This document shows, piece by piece, positions 41,021 to 50,179 of a stretch of DNA of 64,000 nt. Both the position numbers and the translations under genes were made by a program. Location: contig NZ_BMGY01000003.1 of the NCBI RefSeq assembly GCF_014640435.1, forward strand, positions 143,389 to 207,388. The letters are read 5' to 3'. The notes beneath the pieces are model-generated. The model had not been told where the DNA came from, made no database searches, and saw only the letters and a program-made list of their open reading frames with translations. Numbering within the stretch: the first letter of the stretch is position 1; every line of letters starts with the position of its first letter. This DNA is from Hymenobacter frigidus. GTDB taxonomy: Bacteria > Bacteroidota > Bacteroidia > Cytophagales > Hymenobacteraceae.

Positions 41021-42571
41021 ATGAAACGAGTGACAATACGAATACCGCGCCCGGCCCGGCCGCTGGCTTTGCTGGGCTTACTGGGCGCCAACCTGCTGGC
41101 AGCACCGCTGGCGCAGGCCCAGAACCCGGCCCCGGCGGTGCTGGGCGGTGCGGTCCCGGCCCCGGCGCCCACCGGTCCCTGGACCTTGCGGGCCGCCATC
41201 GACTATGCCCTCACCCACAACCTAGGCGTGCGGCAATCGGAGCTAACGGCCCAGCAGCAGGAAGCCACCCTGCGCCTCAACCGCGCCGCGCTGCTGCCCA
41301 CGCTGGGCCTGAACGGCACGCAGGGCTTCAACTTTGGCACCAACCGGGACCCGTTCACCAACCAGTTTCAGCAGCTGAACGTGCGGTCGAACAACTTCTC
41401 GGCCTCGGGGCAGGTCACGCTCTTTTCGGGCTTTCAGCTGCGCAACACCATCAAAGTGGGCCAACTTGATGCCCAGGCCTCACGGGTGGATATTGACAAA
41501 GCCCGCAACGATTTGTCGCTGAACGTGGCCTCGTCGTTTCTCCAGCTACTGCTGGCCCAGGAGCTTATTCGGGCTTCCGAAGCCCGGATGGCGACGGTGC
41601 AGGCCCAGGTTTCGCGCAGCGAAAAGCTGCTGAAAGCCGGAGCAGTGGCCGAGGGCAACGTGCTCGACAGCCGCGCCCAGCTGGCCGGCGAGGAGCGCAC
41701 CCTCGTCACGGCCCAGAACCAGCTGGCCCTGGCGCAGCTGGCCCTGGTGCAGCAGCTCAACCTGGACCCCGCTGCCGCCGGCCGCTTTGAGGTGGTGGTG
41801 CCCACCCTGCCCGACCCCAGCACGCTCTCGACCACGGCCGACGTGCCCGACCCGACGGCCACTTTTGAAATTGCGCGGCAGCAGCAGCCCGAAATTAAGG
41901 CGGCCGACCTGCGGGTGGCAAGCGCCCGCCGCAACCTCGAAGTGGTGCGGGGGGGCTACTACCCGCGCCTGACGCTGGCCGGGGGCATTTCCACCGGCTT
42001 TTCGTCGGTCCGCAACCAGTCGGTGCGGGTTAATGGCAACCCAATTCCCGTACCGGTGCTGCAAATCAACCCGGCCGTGCCGGGCGGGTATTCGGCCTCG
42101 CCCTACGTGTTGCTTTCGCCGCAGACCTCTTTCGAGGCGTTGCCTTACCGGTTTCTGGACCAGTTGGCCGACAACCGGGGCGAATTCCTGCAGTTCAGCC
42201 TCAACGTGCCCATCCTGAACGGGTTGCAAACCCGCGTGGGTGTGCAGCGCGCCCAGGTCAACATTCAGCAGGTGGAGCTGCGGGCCGAGCAAACCCGCCT
42301 GCAGCTGCGCCAAACTATTCAGCAGAGCTACGCCGATGCCGTGGCGGCCCAGCGCCGCTACGCCGCCAGCGCCCGGCAGGTGGAAGCCCTCACGCTGTCC
42401 TTCCGCAATGCCGAAATCCGCTTCAACAACGGGCTGTTGAACGGTACTGATTTCAACATTGCCCGCAACAACCTCACGGCTGCTGAGTCGGACATGATTC
42501 AGGCCAAATACGAATTCTTCTTCCGCAGCAAAGTGCTCGACTTTTACCAGGGCAAGCCGCTCAGTCTTTAA
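41021..42571 (+). CDS. TolC-family outer-membrane efflux protein
   Basis: From ATG 41021 the protein has 516 residues. A signal peptide (PLALLGLLGANLLAAPLAQA) precedes two outer-membrane efflux repeats (WTLRAAIDYALTHNLGVRQS, LLPTLGLNGTQGFNFGT; LDQLADNRGEFLQFSLNVPI, EIRFNNGLLNGTDFNIARNN). Trimers form the outer-membrane duct of tripartite exporters. The next gene on the strand, 112 bases on, is a membrane-fusion adaptor, but an AT-rich repeat separates them and no pump gene follows. An open extension back to 40793 overlaps sdaAB and is not native. Confidence 0.93.
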   Translation: MKRVTIRIPRPARPLALLGLLGANLLAAPLAQAQNPAPAVLGGAVPAPAPTGPWTLRAAIDYALTHNLGVRQSELTAQQQEATLRLNRAALLPTLGLNGTQGFNFGTNRDPFTNQFQQLNVRSNNFSASGQVTLFSGFQLRNTIKVGQLDAQASRVDIDKARNDLSLNVASSFLQLLLAQELIRASEARMATVQAQVSRSEKLLKAGAVAEGNVLDSRAQLAGEERTLVTAQNQLALAQLALVQQLNLDPAAAGRFEVVVPTLPDPSTLSTTADVPDPTATFEIARQQQPEIKAADLRVASARRNLEVVRGGYYPRLTLAGGISTGFSSVRNQSVRVNGNPIPVPVLQINPAVPGGYSASPYVLLSPQTSFEALPYRFLDQLADNRGEFLQFSLNVPILNGLQTRVGVQRAQVNIQQVELRAEQTRLQLRQTIQQSYADAVAAQRRYAASARQVEALTLSFRNAEIRFNNGLLNGTDFNIARNNLTAAESDMIQAKYEFFFRSKVLDFYQGKPLSL

Positions 42572-42676
42572 TCATTTAACAATTAACATTTATCATTTAA
42601 CACGCTGGTGGCTCACCATTGCGCCTTTGGGGGCAGGAGGAACAACGGTTAAATGTTAATTGATAAATGTTGAATG
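42572..42676. repeat. AT-rich inverted repeat between tolC-like and adaptor genes
   Basis: Two AT-rich blocks (ATTTAACAATTAACATTTAT at 42583 onward and a related, partly complementary block at 42649-42675) flank a GC-rich centre of about 50 bases. The organisation resembles the repeats at 20350 and 49387: AT-rich arms with a unique core. The pairing is imperfect. Confidence 0.6.
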
Positions 42677-42683
42677 AAAGCTC

Positions 42684-44093
42684 ATGAAAAACAACCGTTT
42701 ACTCTTTATTCTGATTGGCATTGCGCTGGTGGCCATAGTAGGTTACACCGTGGCGAAAAAAAAGGGTTGGATTGGGAAGCCCGTGGGCGTGGAGGTGCTG
42801 GCCGCGAAAGCCGGCCCGGCCAATATCGTGGAAAAAGTAAGTGCCTCGGGCAAGGTGCAGCCCGAAACCGAAGTAAAAATCTCGCCCGACGTTTCCGGCG
42901 AAATCATCGAGCTGTATGTGCAGGAGGGTGACTCGGTGCGCAAAGGCCAGCTGCTGCTCCGCATTCGGCCCGACAACTACCAAGCCCAGGTGAACGTGCA
43001 AAGCGCCCAGGTGGGTACCCAGCGCGCCAACGTGGGCCAGGCCCAGGCCCGCCTGCAGCAGTTAATTGCCGCCGCCAAGCAAACCGAGCTGACTTACCGC
43101 CGCAATGCTTCGCTCTACAAGCAGAAGGTGATTTCGCAGTCGGAGTACGAAGCCAGTCAGGCGGCCTACAACGCTTCGCAGGAAGAAATAAACAGCGCCC
43201 GCCAGGGCATCCGGGCCACGCAAAGCACCGTGAGCGCCGCGTCGGCTTCGTTGGAAGAAGCCCGCAAAAACCTCAATAAGACCACCATTTACGCGCCCGT
43301 TAGCGGCACGGTGAGCAAGCTCAACGTGAAGAAGGGCGAGCGGGTGGTGGGCACCACCCAAATGGCGGGTACCGAAATCATGCGCATTGCCAACCTCAAC
43401 AACATGGAGGTGCGCGTGAATGTGAACGAGAACGACGTGAACAACGTGAACCTCGGCGACTCGGTGGAAGTGGAAGTGGATGCTTACACCAGCAAAAATG
43501 AGAAGTTCCGGGGCTTGGTCACCAACATTGCTAACACGGCCAAGGATGCGCTTACGGCTGAGGCCGTGACTGAGTTTGAGGTGCGCATTCGCCTGTTGCC
43601 CGAAAGCTACCGGCACCTGCAGCGCACGGTGCGCGGCAAAACCATCGTGCCTTTTCGGCCGGGCATGACGGCCTCGGTGGACATTATTACCGACCGCAAA
43701 TCGGGCGTGCTGAGCGTGCCGCTGGCGGCCGTGACCACTCGTTCAGACTCTTCCAAAGCAAATACTGATGAGAAGAGCGGCCCCCGCGTGGGCTCGGGCC
43801 GGGGCACTGGCACGGCTACGGCCGTGGCCCCGGGCGGTAGCGCCAAAGCCGAGATTCAGGAAGTTGTATTTGTGATTAAGAACGGCAAGGCCGTGCTCAC
43901 GCCGGTGAAAACGGGCATCAGCGACTTCCAGAATATTCAAATCCTGAGCGGCGTGCAGGCGGGCGAGCAAGTGGCCAGCGGCCCCTTCCGCGCCGTGGCC
44001 AAAAGCCTGAAAGACGGGGCTAACGTGGAAATCAAGGACGCGAAAAGCCTGAACAAAGAAGCGCTGAAAGAAGACGCGGAAACCGCTAATTGA
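42684..44093 (+). CDS. Efflux periplasmic adaptor (membrane fusion protein, MacA/HlyD-like)
   Basis: This 469-residue adaptor has an N-terminal TM anchor (RLLFILIGIALVAIVGYTVA). A biotinyl-lipoyl-like half (VKISPDVSGEIIELYVQEGD), a long alpha hairpin (TELTYRRNASLYKQKVISQS ... AASASLEEARKNLNKT), the return half (TIYAPVSGTVSKLNVKKGER) and a beta-barrel follow. A Ser/Gly/Lys-rich insert at about 355-385 interrupts the membrane-proximal domain. It probably works with the preceding TolC-like protein; the ABC pump usually found next to MacA-like adaptors is absent here. A hairpin repeat follows 45 bases after the stop. Confidence 0.92.
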   Translation: MKNNRLLFILIGIALVAIVGYTVAKKKGWIGKPVGVEVLAAKAGPANIVEKVSASGKVQPETEVKISPDVSGEIIELYVQEGDSVRKGQLLLRIRPDNYQAQVNVQSAQVGTQRANVGQAQARLQQLIAAAKQTELTYRRNASLYKQKVISQSEYEASQAAYNASQEEINSARQGIRATQSTVSAASASLEEARKNLNKTTIYAPVSGTVSKLNVKKGERVVGTTQMAGTEIMRIANLNNMEVRVNVNENDVNNVNLGDSVEVEVDAYTSKNEKFRGLVTNIANTAKDALTAEAVTEFEVRIRLLPESYRHLQRTVRGKTIVPFRPGMTASVDIITDRKSGVLSVPLAAVTTRSDSSKANTDEKSGPRVGSGRGTGTATAVAPGGSAKAEIQEVVFVIKNGKAVLTPVKTGISDFQNIQILSGVQAGEQVASGPFRAVAKSLKDGANVEIKDAKSLNKEALKEDAETAN

Positions 44094-44138
44094 CCGAATC
44101 AGTCGTAAATACAGCGCGTCTAGTTGAGCGTAGCGATA

Positions 44139-44181
44139 GAACGTCATGCTGAGCAGCTTCGGTAAGCTCAGCATGACGTTC
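44139..44181. repeat. Short palindromic repeat, fourth copy; possible terminator
   Basis: A 16-base arm GAACGTCATGCTGAGC pairs perfectly with 44166-44181 around an 11-base loop. The core matches the family at 19467-23917 but without a long centre. It lies 3' of the adaptor gene; a T-rich tract on the + strand is weak (TTCTGGGTTTAG). Confidence 0.75.
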
Positions 44182-44234
44182 TGGGTTTAGAACGCGTACC
44201 CATCCTGGACAGCCAAATTTAAAATCTCACCCTC

Positions 44235-45224
44235 TTGGAAAAAATAGCCATGCTCGGCGGCGGCTCCTGGGCCACCGCGCTTACCAAAATTCTCAGCGAA
44301 AACGGCGCCCGCGTTGATTGGTGGTTGCGCTCGAAAGAGGACGTGCAGCACCTGCTGCGCACCCGCCATAACCCGCGCTACCTCTCGGCCGTGCAGTTCG
44401 ACCTGAACCGCGTGTACCCGACTACCGACTTGCAGGACGCCGTGGAAGAGGCCGATTGGCTGGTGCTGGCCGTGCCCGCCGCCTACGTGCAGCCCGTGCT
44501 TGATAAGCTGGACCGCGACGTGCTGAAGCACAAAAAGGTGATTTCGGCCATCAAGGGGATGATTCCGGGCAAAAACCAACTGGTGACCGACTACGTGGCC
44601 GAGCGGTTCAAATTGGGCCGCCATCAGTTGGGCGTCATTGCCGGGCCCTGCCACGCCGAAGAAGTGGCCCTCGAAAAGCAGAGCTACCTCACCATCGGCT
44701 CGCCCGATGCCGGGCTGGCGCTGGAGTTCTGCGAATTGCTGCGCAACCGCTACGTGCGGGCTTACCCCGCCCAGGACCTCGACGGCATCGAGTACTGCGC
44801 CGTGATGAAAAACATCATTGCCCTCACCGGCGGCATTGCCCACGGCGTGGGCTACGGCGACAATTTTCTGGCCGTGTTGGTGAGCAACGCGGTACAGGAA
44901 ATCCGGCGCTTTCTACAAGCCATCAGTCCCCAGCCGCGCGACTTGTCGGCCTCCGCTTACCTCGGCGATTTGTTGGTAACGGCTTATTCGCAGTTCTCGC
45001 GCAATCGCACGTTTGGCAGCATGGTGGGCCGCGGCTACTCGGTGAAATCAGCGCAGCTGGAAATGAACATGGTGGCCGAGGGCTACTTCGCCGTGAAATC
45101 CATTCACGAGCTGAACAAGAAACTGAAGGTGAACATGCCCATTACCGAGGCGGCCTACAACATTTTGTACGAGCGTATTTCGCCAGCCGTGGAAATGGAA
45201 TTGCTGAAGGAAAAGCTACGGTAA
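44235..45224 (+). CDS. gpsA: NAD(P)+ glycerol-3-phosphate dehydrogenase
   Basis: GpsA reduces dihydroxyacetone phosphate to sn-glycerol 3-phosphate for phospholipid synthesis. The dinucleotide loop is MLGGGSWATALTKILS; the catalytic Lys is in EYCAVMKNIIALTGGIAHGV; RNRTFGSMVGRGYSV marks the substrate domain. A TTG at 44235 is the start (LEKIAMLGGG), giving 329 residues; no ATG lies close upstream and the next ATG is inside the nucleotide loop. It is followed four bases later by a small transporter gene, suggesting one transcript. Confidence 0.95.
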   Translation: MEKIAMLGGGSWATALTKILSENGARVDWWLRSKEDVQHLLRTRHNPRYLSAVQFDLNRVYPTTDLQDAVEEADWLVLAVPAAYVQPVLDKLDRDVLKHKKVISAIKGMIPGKNQLVTDYVAERFKLGRHQLGVIAGPCHAEEVALEKQSYLTIGSPDAGLALEFCELLRNRYVRAYPAQDLDGIEYCAVMKNIIALTGGIAHGVGYGDNFLAVLVSNAVQEIRRFLQAISPQPRDLSASAYLGDLLVTAYSQFSRNRTFGSMVGRGYSVKSAQLEMNMVAEGYFAVKSIHELNKKLKVNMPITEAAYNILYERISPAVEMELLKEKLR

Positions 45225-45228
45225 TACG

Positions 45229-45657
45229 ATGAACTGGCTCCCGCTTGCCTTGCTCACGGCCCTGTGCCTGGCGCTCTACAACTTCTTTATTAAGCTCGCC
45301 GCCGACCATGTGCCGCCGGCCGTGGGCGCGGTAGTGCTCCAGCTGGTGGCGGCCGGCCTCGGGGGCGCGTGGCTGCTGAAACTAAAGCTGGAAGGGCAAC
45401 CGCTGGCTATTTCGGGCAAGGGGCTGGCGCTGGCGGCGCTGGCCGGGCTGGGCGTGGGACTGGCCGAAATTCTGACCTTCGTGGTGTTTCAGCGCGGGGT
45501 TGATTCCTCCGTGGGCACACCGGTAATTGTGGGAGGCTCGGTGCTGCTGACGGCTGTGCTGGGGCTGGTGGTGCTGCGTGAGGCGCTGTCGCTGCCCCAG
45601 GCCGGCGGCTTGCTGCTGATTGTGGCTGGTATTGCGCTGCTGGCGCGGGGGCATTAA
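45229..45657 (+). CDS. Half-size EamA/DMT-family membrane protein
   Basis: This 142-residue protein has four to five TM helices and a single EamA repeat (LPLALLTALCLALYNFFIKL, SSVGTPVIVGGSVLLTAVLG, VVLREALSLPQAGGLLLIVA). Full DMT exporters have two such repeats, so this one probably dimerises. The substrate is unknown. It is translationally close to gpsA (four-base gap), which may only reflect shared transcription. It ends 22 bases from a convergent membrane-protein gene. Confidence 0.88.
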   Translation: MNWLPLALLTALCLALYNFFIKLAADHVPPAVGAVVLQLVAAGLGGAWLLKLKLEGQPLAISGKGLALAALAGLGVGLAEILTFVVFQRGVDSSVGTPVIVGGSVLLTAVLGLVVLREALSLPQAGGLLLIVAGIALLARGH

Positions 45658-45679
45658 TTAGTCGGCTTCCGCCACGGTG

Positions 45680-47467
45680 TTAATCGTGCCTCCAAGGCTT
45701 GGTGTTGAGCGGATAACTGTTGGGCATGCGGTAGATTTCTACTTCTGAATTATGGTAAGCCGGCGGAAAGGCGAAAAGCGGTTGGAAAAAGCCGCGCTTA
45801 CCGGGAAAGGCCACCACGTAAGAATAACGCGTGTTGGGGCGTTGCATATTATCAATCTGCCAGGTGCGCTCCCGCGCCTGGGTGTGCGCATAGAAGCGGA
45901 AGAACAGGTTGTGGGTGGGTTCGGGTATCAGTACGGCACCGGGCGGCTGAGTGGCCAGCCAGTGCAGGCCGGCATGGTAAGCGGCATTGGTGCCCCGGGC
46001 TACGGGGTTGACGCGCACCACGCTGTAGGTTTCATATAGGCCAAATAATACCGCCAGCGTGGCCAGACCGCGCCTCATCCAGCGGAACTTTGGTGCCGTC
46101 CACCGCGACAGAGCCCAATCAACCACTAACCCCGTCAGAATAAAGAAAAAGGCGGCTTTGTAGAGTAATACCCGCTCCGGGGGAAAAACCCGCTGCACCA
46201 TGATAATAGCGTAAGGAAACGCCATAAACCACAAAGCTGGTACGCCCAAAGCCCGTAGCTGACGGGCCGGCTGCGCGCTCAATTGATTGGTTCGGACTTG
46301 CTGGAACATCCATCCCAAAAAAGCCAGAACCGGCAGGGTTATTAATGCTCCCAGCGTGCGCTGGCCCGCCAGAAAGCCTTCATTGTGCCACAAATAGCCG
46401 GGCAGGCCAGTCCAAAATGCCCCCGGTGCCAGCGGGGCCACGTAGCCGTTGCCCACGAACGCCGACCCGCCGGAAACCAGCAGGAGCGGGGCATACAGCA
46501 GCACCGCGCCCGCGCCAATACTTAGGCCTATTCCCGCTAGCACCCCCAACTGCGGCCAGGCCCGCTGCCGCAACACGCCCAGCCCCAGCCAGGAAAAAGC
46601 CGAAGCCAGCACGTATACAAATGGCGGTACTGTGTAGCAACCCAGCACGCCAGCCAGCGCCAGGCCTGCCCAGGCTGCCCGGTGCCGGCCGCGCTCCAGG
46701 TTTAATTCTAACGTGCTGAAAAACACCACGACGGCCAGCAGAATCAGCAGCCAGTAGCCGCGGCCCACGCCCGCGTGGTACAGGCTGAGCTGCAGCCCGC
46801 TGAATAAGCTCACTGCTACCAGCGCCACCCGAAAATTACTGCGCCGTACCAAGCCCGCGAACAGCAAAACCGTGGCTGCCGTGCTGATAAGCAGGACCGG
46901 CAGCCGCATACTCCACCAAAACCCGGGGCTTACCTGGTAAAACAGCAAGCTGATGGTGTTCGAGAAAACGTGGTTGTTGGGGATGGGATAATAGGCGCTG
47001 GTAGCCAGCAGTCCCTTACTCACAAATACTTCGTAGGAAACCGCGTCGTCGTATTCCGGATTGGCGAAACTGAAATAGACGCGCACCAGCGTGAGCAGCA
47101 CCAGAAAAGCCCAGCTCAGCCTCCGTTCCTGGCGGCTGAGCGTTCGTAAGGCCCCGAGCAACCCGGCGCCCGCTGAGCTGATTTCCACTAATAATTTACT
47201 CAGTTCCCGTCGGCCCACCGCGGGTAGAACCATAAGGCCCAGGAGCGCAACAAGGAGCAAGGCACCCAAGGCCAGCCCCTGGCAAGCCACGGATAACTCA
47301 GCCGCCGTAAGCGCTTGGACATGCCAGCCGTAAAAAGGAAATATTTGGTCCAGCGCCCGAATTTCGACTGTGCTGGTTGCGGACAGCACCAGCGCAGCGT
47401 AGCCGGCGCAGGCCGCCAGTAGTGCTGTGGCCAGGCTGGCCAAGAACCGAGGCAAAGGCTCGCTCAT
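45680..47467 (-). CDS. Large polytopic membrane protein, GT39-like
   Basis: The protein has 595 residues and about 12 TM helices. The loop FANPEYDDAVSYEVFVSKGL contains the Asp-Asp expected in the first periplasmic loop of GT-C glycosyltransferases using lipid-linked sugars, and YYPIPNNHVFSNTISLLFYQ is also characteristic. A soluble C-terminal part begins near 500 (HWLATQPPGAVLIPEPTHNL). No sugar or acceptor can be named. It is the last gene of an apparent operon with DUF1015 and maf, 12 bases after maf. A second GT39-like gene lies at 33255. Confidence 0.78.
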   Translation of the reverse strand: MSEPLPRFLASLATALLAACAGYAALVLSATSTVEIRALDQIFPFYGWHVQALTAAELSVACQGLALGALLLVALLGLMVLPAVGRRELSKLLVEISSAGAGLLGALRTLSRQERRLSWAFLVLLTLVRVYFSFANPEYDDAVSYEVFVSKGLLATSAYYPIPNNHVFSNTISLLFYQVSPGFWWSMRLPVLLISTAATVLLFAGLVRRSNFRVALVAVSLFSGLQLSLYHAGVGRGYWLLILLAVVVFFSTLELNLERGRHRAAWAGLALAGVLGCYTVPPFVYVLASAFSWLGLGVLRQRAWPQLGVLAGIGLSIGAGAVLLYAPLLLVSGGSAFVGNGYVAPLAPGAFWTGLPGYLWHNEGFLAGQRTLGALITLPVLAFLGWMFQQVRTNQLSAQPARQLRALGVPALWFMAFPYAIIMVQRVFPPERVLLYKAAFFFILTGLVVDWALSRWTAPKFRWMRRGLATLAVLFGLYETYSVVRVNPVARGTNAAYHAGLHWLATQPPGAVLIPEPTHNLFFRFYAHTQARERTWQIDNMQRPNTRYSYVVAFPGKRGFFQPLFAFPPAYHNSEVEIYRMPNSYPLNTKPWRHD

Positions 47468-47479
47468 GAGGAGGTTCCC

Positions 47480-48061
47480 TTAAGCGTGAGCGGGCAACGC
47501 TCCAAGCTTAGCCAGCTCTTCCCACACCCGGTGCGTGGGCAGGCCCATCACGGTGAAGTAGGAGCCTTCGAGCCGGTGGATGCCCACCATGCCCAGCCAG
47601 TCCTGCGCGCCGTAGGCGCCGGCTTTGTCGAAGGGGCGGGCGGTGGCAATGTAGTGGCTGATTTCGGCCGGGCTGAGGGAACGGAAATGCACAGTGGTCT
47701 GGTCGGAGAATACCACCTCGCGGCCATCGCCGCAGCGCAGGCACACGGCCGTGAATACGTCGTGCGCCCGGCCCTGCAAGCGGGTGAGCATGGCGGTGGC
47801 TTCGGCTACGTCGGCGGGCTTATTCAGCACGTCATCGCCCAGGCACACGATGGTATCAGCGGTGAGCACCACTTCATCGGGTGCAAGGCCTGGCGCGTAG
47901 GCGGCTGCTTTGTGGGCCGCCAGGTATTCGGCTACTTCGGCCCGCCGCAGGTGGTCAGGAAATTCCTCGTCGACTTCCAGCAGCCGAATTTCATAGGCCA
48001 GGCCCAGTTCGGTGAGCAGCTGGCGCCGCCGGGGAGAATTGGAAGCTAAAATCAGTTTCAC
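47480..48061 (-). CDS. maf: Maf-family nucleotide pyrophosphatase
   Basis: This cytosolic 193-residue enzyme hydrolyses non-canonical or canonical nucleoside triphosphates, limiting incorporation of modified bases. Segments: LILASNSPRRRQLLTELGL, VVLTADTIVCLGDDVLNKPA, FDKAGAYGAQDWLGMVGIHR and EGSYFTVMGLPTHRV. The start ATG overlaps the stop of the DUF1015 gene by four bases (48058-48061), indicating translational coupling. Confidence 0.95.
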   Translation of the reverse strand: MKLILASNSPRRRQLLTELGLAYEIRLLEVDEEFPDHLRRAEVAEYLAAHKAAAYAPGLAPDEVVLTADTIVCLGDDVLNKPADVAEATAMLTRLQGRAHDVFTAVCLRCGDGREVVFSDQTTVHFRSLSPAEISHYIATARPFDKAGAYGAQDWLGMVGIHRLEGSYFTVMGLPTHRVWEELAKLGALPAHA

Positions 48062-49386
48062 GCGAGCGGGTTTTGAAAATACGCAGCAAATAGGTTGTCG
48101 GCTTCGTCATCGGCAATGCTGCTAAATAGGAAGCCGCCGATGGTTTTCGGATAAAAGAAAGTTGATTTGGGGGGCATCACGGCTCCCGAGTGGCACACGG
48201 CCGTTACCTCGGCCATGCTCACCTCATTCACGATTAAGGCGGCCCGGGCTTCGCCGCGGTCCACGCGCTGCAGGCATTCGGTGAAATTGCGCACGTAAGC
48301 CACGCCCGGCCAGATGCGCTGGGCATCGGGCCCGACGATGCCCAAAGCCTTTTCCAAGACAAAAAAGTGCAGTACTGTCAAATCCAACGCCTTTACTTCG
48401 GTGGTGGTATCCCAATCGAGCTGGGAATGAACCTCGGGGCGCAGACGGATTTTGTAGGCCTGGCCGCCAAGGTAAAGACCAAATGCCCAGGGCTTGCCGG
48501 CAATTATTTCGGGTAGAACATTGACGTCGTCTTTGGGCATTACCGTGAAGTATTTTTCAAGCCGGGCCAGCAGCTCCGCATCGCTGATATCGCCGGGCAG
48601 CTCCAGCAACAGGCGGTGCGTGGGCAGAATACGCAGGTCGTCGGCGGCCGAGTTGGTCAAATACATCAGGTGGTAGTTCCAGGGCTCGCGGCCGTTGGCG
48701 CGGCCATCGGTTGCTTTCTCCCGGGCCTGGCGGTAGGTTAGGGAGCCTTCGTAGCGGTGGTGGCCATCGGCCAGAATTACCTGCCGGGCCGCCAGCACCT
48801 GCTGAAAGCGCCGGATAACGGCCGCGTCCTGAATTACGGCCAGCACATCCCGCGCGCCCTGGTAGTCCTCTTCGGTTTCATGGAGCGGCGTGCGCATGGC
48901 CTCGTCCAGGTAAGTTTCTAATTCGAAATCCTCGTCCTGATACAAGCCGTGGGTGGCGCTGGACTGAAACTCCGTGCGGGCCAGCAGCTCGGTCCGGTCG
49001 TTTACGGCGGCGGGTAGGGTGTTTTCGTGGCGCAGCACCACGTTGTCGGCCCAGTCGTGCGCCCAAATGTGGCACATGAACCCTTTCCGGCAATATTCCC
49101 GGCTGCTGCCGGGCAGGCGGAAATACTGGTAATAGGCGTAAATGCCGGGCAGTGCATCCTGGACCAGCACCCCGCTGGCCTGCCACTCGCGCAGGCACTC
49201 CAACGCTGCCGTGGCGGGGTCGGCCGCCCGCGGCACCGATAGGTGAATGGAATTGAGCGGATTGCGGTACAAAGCCTCGCGCTGCTTGGCCGATACGACG
49301 TCGAACAGCGGCGACACGTACGCGTCGATGTCAGTACTTAAAACCGGGTTGTAGCGCCAGCCGCGCAGGGGTTGAATCTCAGCCAT
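48058..49386 (-). CDS. DUF1015 family protein
   Basis: This 442-residue protein matches the DUF1015 pattern: N-terminal IQPLRGWRYNPVL and VSPLFDVVSAKQREALYRNP, centre VILADGHHRYEGSLTYRQAR, and C-terminal CHSGAVMPPKSTFFYPKTIG followed by GGFLFSSI. The family, broadly conserved and often next to serine-biosynthesis genes, has no settled function here; HHRYE is its best mark. It is first in a coupled operon with maf and a GT39-like gene. An AT-rich repeat lies directly upstream, between it and pdxH. Confidence 0.92.
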   Translation of the reverse strand: MAEIQPLRGWRYNPVLSTDIDAYVSPLFDVVSAKQREALYRNPLNSIHLSVPRAADPATAALECLREWQASGVLVQDALPGIYAYYQYFRLPGSSREYCRKGFMCHIWAHDWADNVVLRHENTLPAAVNDRTELLARTEFQSSATHGLYQDEDFELETYLDEAMRTPLHETEEDYQGARDVLAVIQDAAVIRRFQQVLAARQVILADGHHRYEGSLTYRQAREKATDGRANGREPWNYHLMYLTNSAADDLRILPTHRLLLELPGDISDAELLARLEKYFTVMPKDDVNVLPEIIAGKPWAFGLYLGGQAYKIRLRPEVHSQLDWDTTTEVKALDLTVLHFFVLEKALGIVGPDAQRIWPGVAYVRNFTECLQRVDRGEARAALIVNEVSMAEVTAVCHSGAVMPPKSTFFYPKTIGGFLFSSIADDEADNLFAAYFQNPLA

Positions 49387-49491
49387 CTAATGAATTAAAA
49401 TGAATAATTAAAAATTAAAAATGAGGTTTCGACATCATGAAATCTTAATTAGTGATGCCAAACTTTAACTATTCATTTTCAATTTTTAATT
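49387..49491. repeat. AT-rich inverted repeat between pdxH and the DUF1015 gene
   Basis: The left block AATAATTAAAAATTAAAAAT (from 49401) and a right block ending CAATTTTTAATT (49480-49491) are partly complementary around a mixed centre. The words match those in the 20350 repeat. It lies four bases 3' of the pdxH stop and at the start of the next gene, so the DUF1015 promoter must be inside or beyond it. Confidence 0.65.
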
Positions 49492-49495
49492 GACT

Positions 49496-50146
49496 TCACG
49501 GGGCCAGGCGGCTTCTTTTCCACGCACTGCCTTCGCGTTCGTACACGATGCGGTCGTGCAGGCGGCTGGGTCGGCCTTGCCAAAATTCCACCCGGTGCGG
49601 CCGCAGAATGTAGCCCCCCCAATTGTCGGGCCGGGGGAGCGGGTCCTGCGCGCCAAACTCCTCAGCCATGCGAACTTCGCGGGCTTCCAACTCCTCGCGG
49701 CTGCCAATTACCTGGCTCTGGGGCGAGGCCCAGGCCCCGAGCTGGCTGCTGCGCGGCCGGCTTTGAAAATACTCGGTGGAGAGCGACTCGGGGGCTTTTT
49801 CAATCCGGCCTTCCACCCGCACCTGCCGTTCCAGGCCGGGCCAAAAGAAGTTGATGGCCGCCAGGGGCTGCGCGGCCAGCTCCTGGCCCTTGCGCGAATC
49901 GTAATTAGTATAGAAGAGGAAGCCCGCATCCTCGGGCAGCCCCTTGAGCAGCACTACTCGTGACGACGGTTGCCCAGTCGCCGATACGGTGCTCAGCGTG
50001 AAGGCCGTAGGTTCTTCGAGGTGCGCGGCCAGGGCCTCGTCCAGCCACTGACGGAACTGGTGCACGGCATCGGGCAGCACGTCGGTTTCCGAGAGGGTGC
50101 GCTGCGCGTAGGTTTTGCGCAAGTCGGCAAGGTGGGAGTCAGTCAT
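49496..50146 (-). CDS. pdxH: Pyridoxamine 5'-phosphate oxidase
   Basis: PdxH uses FMN and O2 to oxidise pyridoxine or pyridoxamine phosphate to PLP. Segments: FTLSTVSATGQPSSRVVLLK, FYTNYDSRKGQELAAQPLAA, QVRVEGRIEKAPESLSTEYF, and C-terminal WGGYILRPHRVEFWQGRPSR plus RLHDRIVY. 216 residues, typical. A promoter-like AACCTTTG lies at 50180-50187 on the minus strand. The final codons lie five bases from the AT-rich repeat. Confidence 0.96.
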   Translation of the reverse strand: MTDSHLADLRKTYAQRTLSETDVLPDAVHQFRQWLDEALAAHLEEPTAFTLSTVSATGQPSSRVVLLKGLPEDAGFLFYTNYDSRKGQELAAQPLAAINFFWPGLERQVRVEGRIEKAPESLSTEYFQSRPRSSQLGAWASPQSQVIGSREELEAREVRMAEEFGAQDPLPRPDNWGGYILRPHRVEFWQGRPSRLHDRIVYEREGSAWKRSRLAP

Positions 50147-50179
50147 TTTTCAGGAGAGCGGTAAGCAATTAACAGCGGA

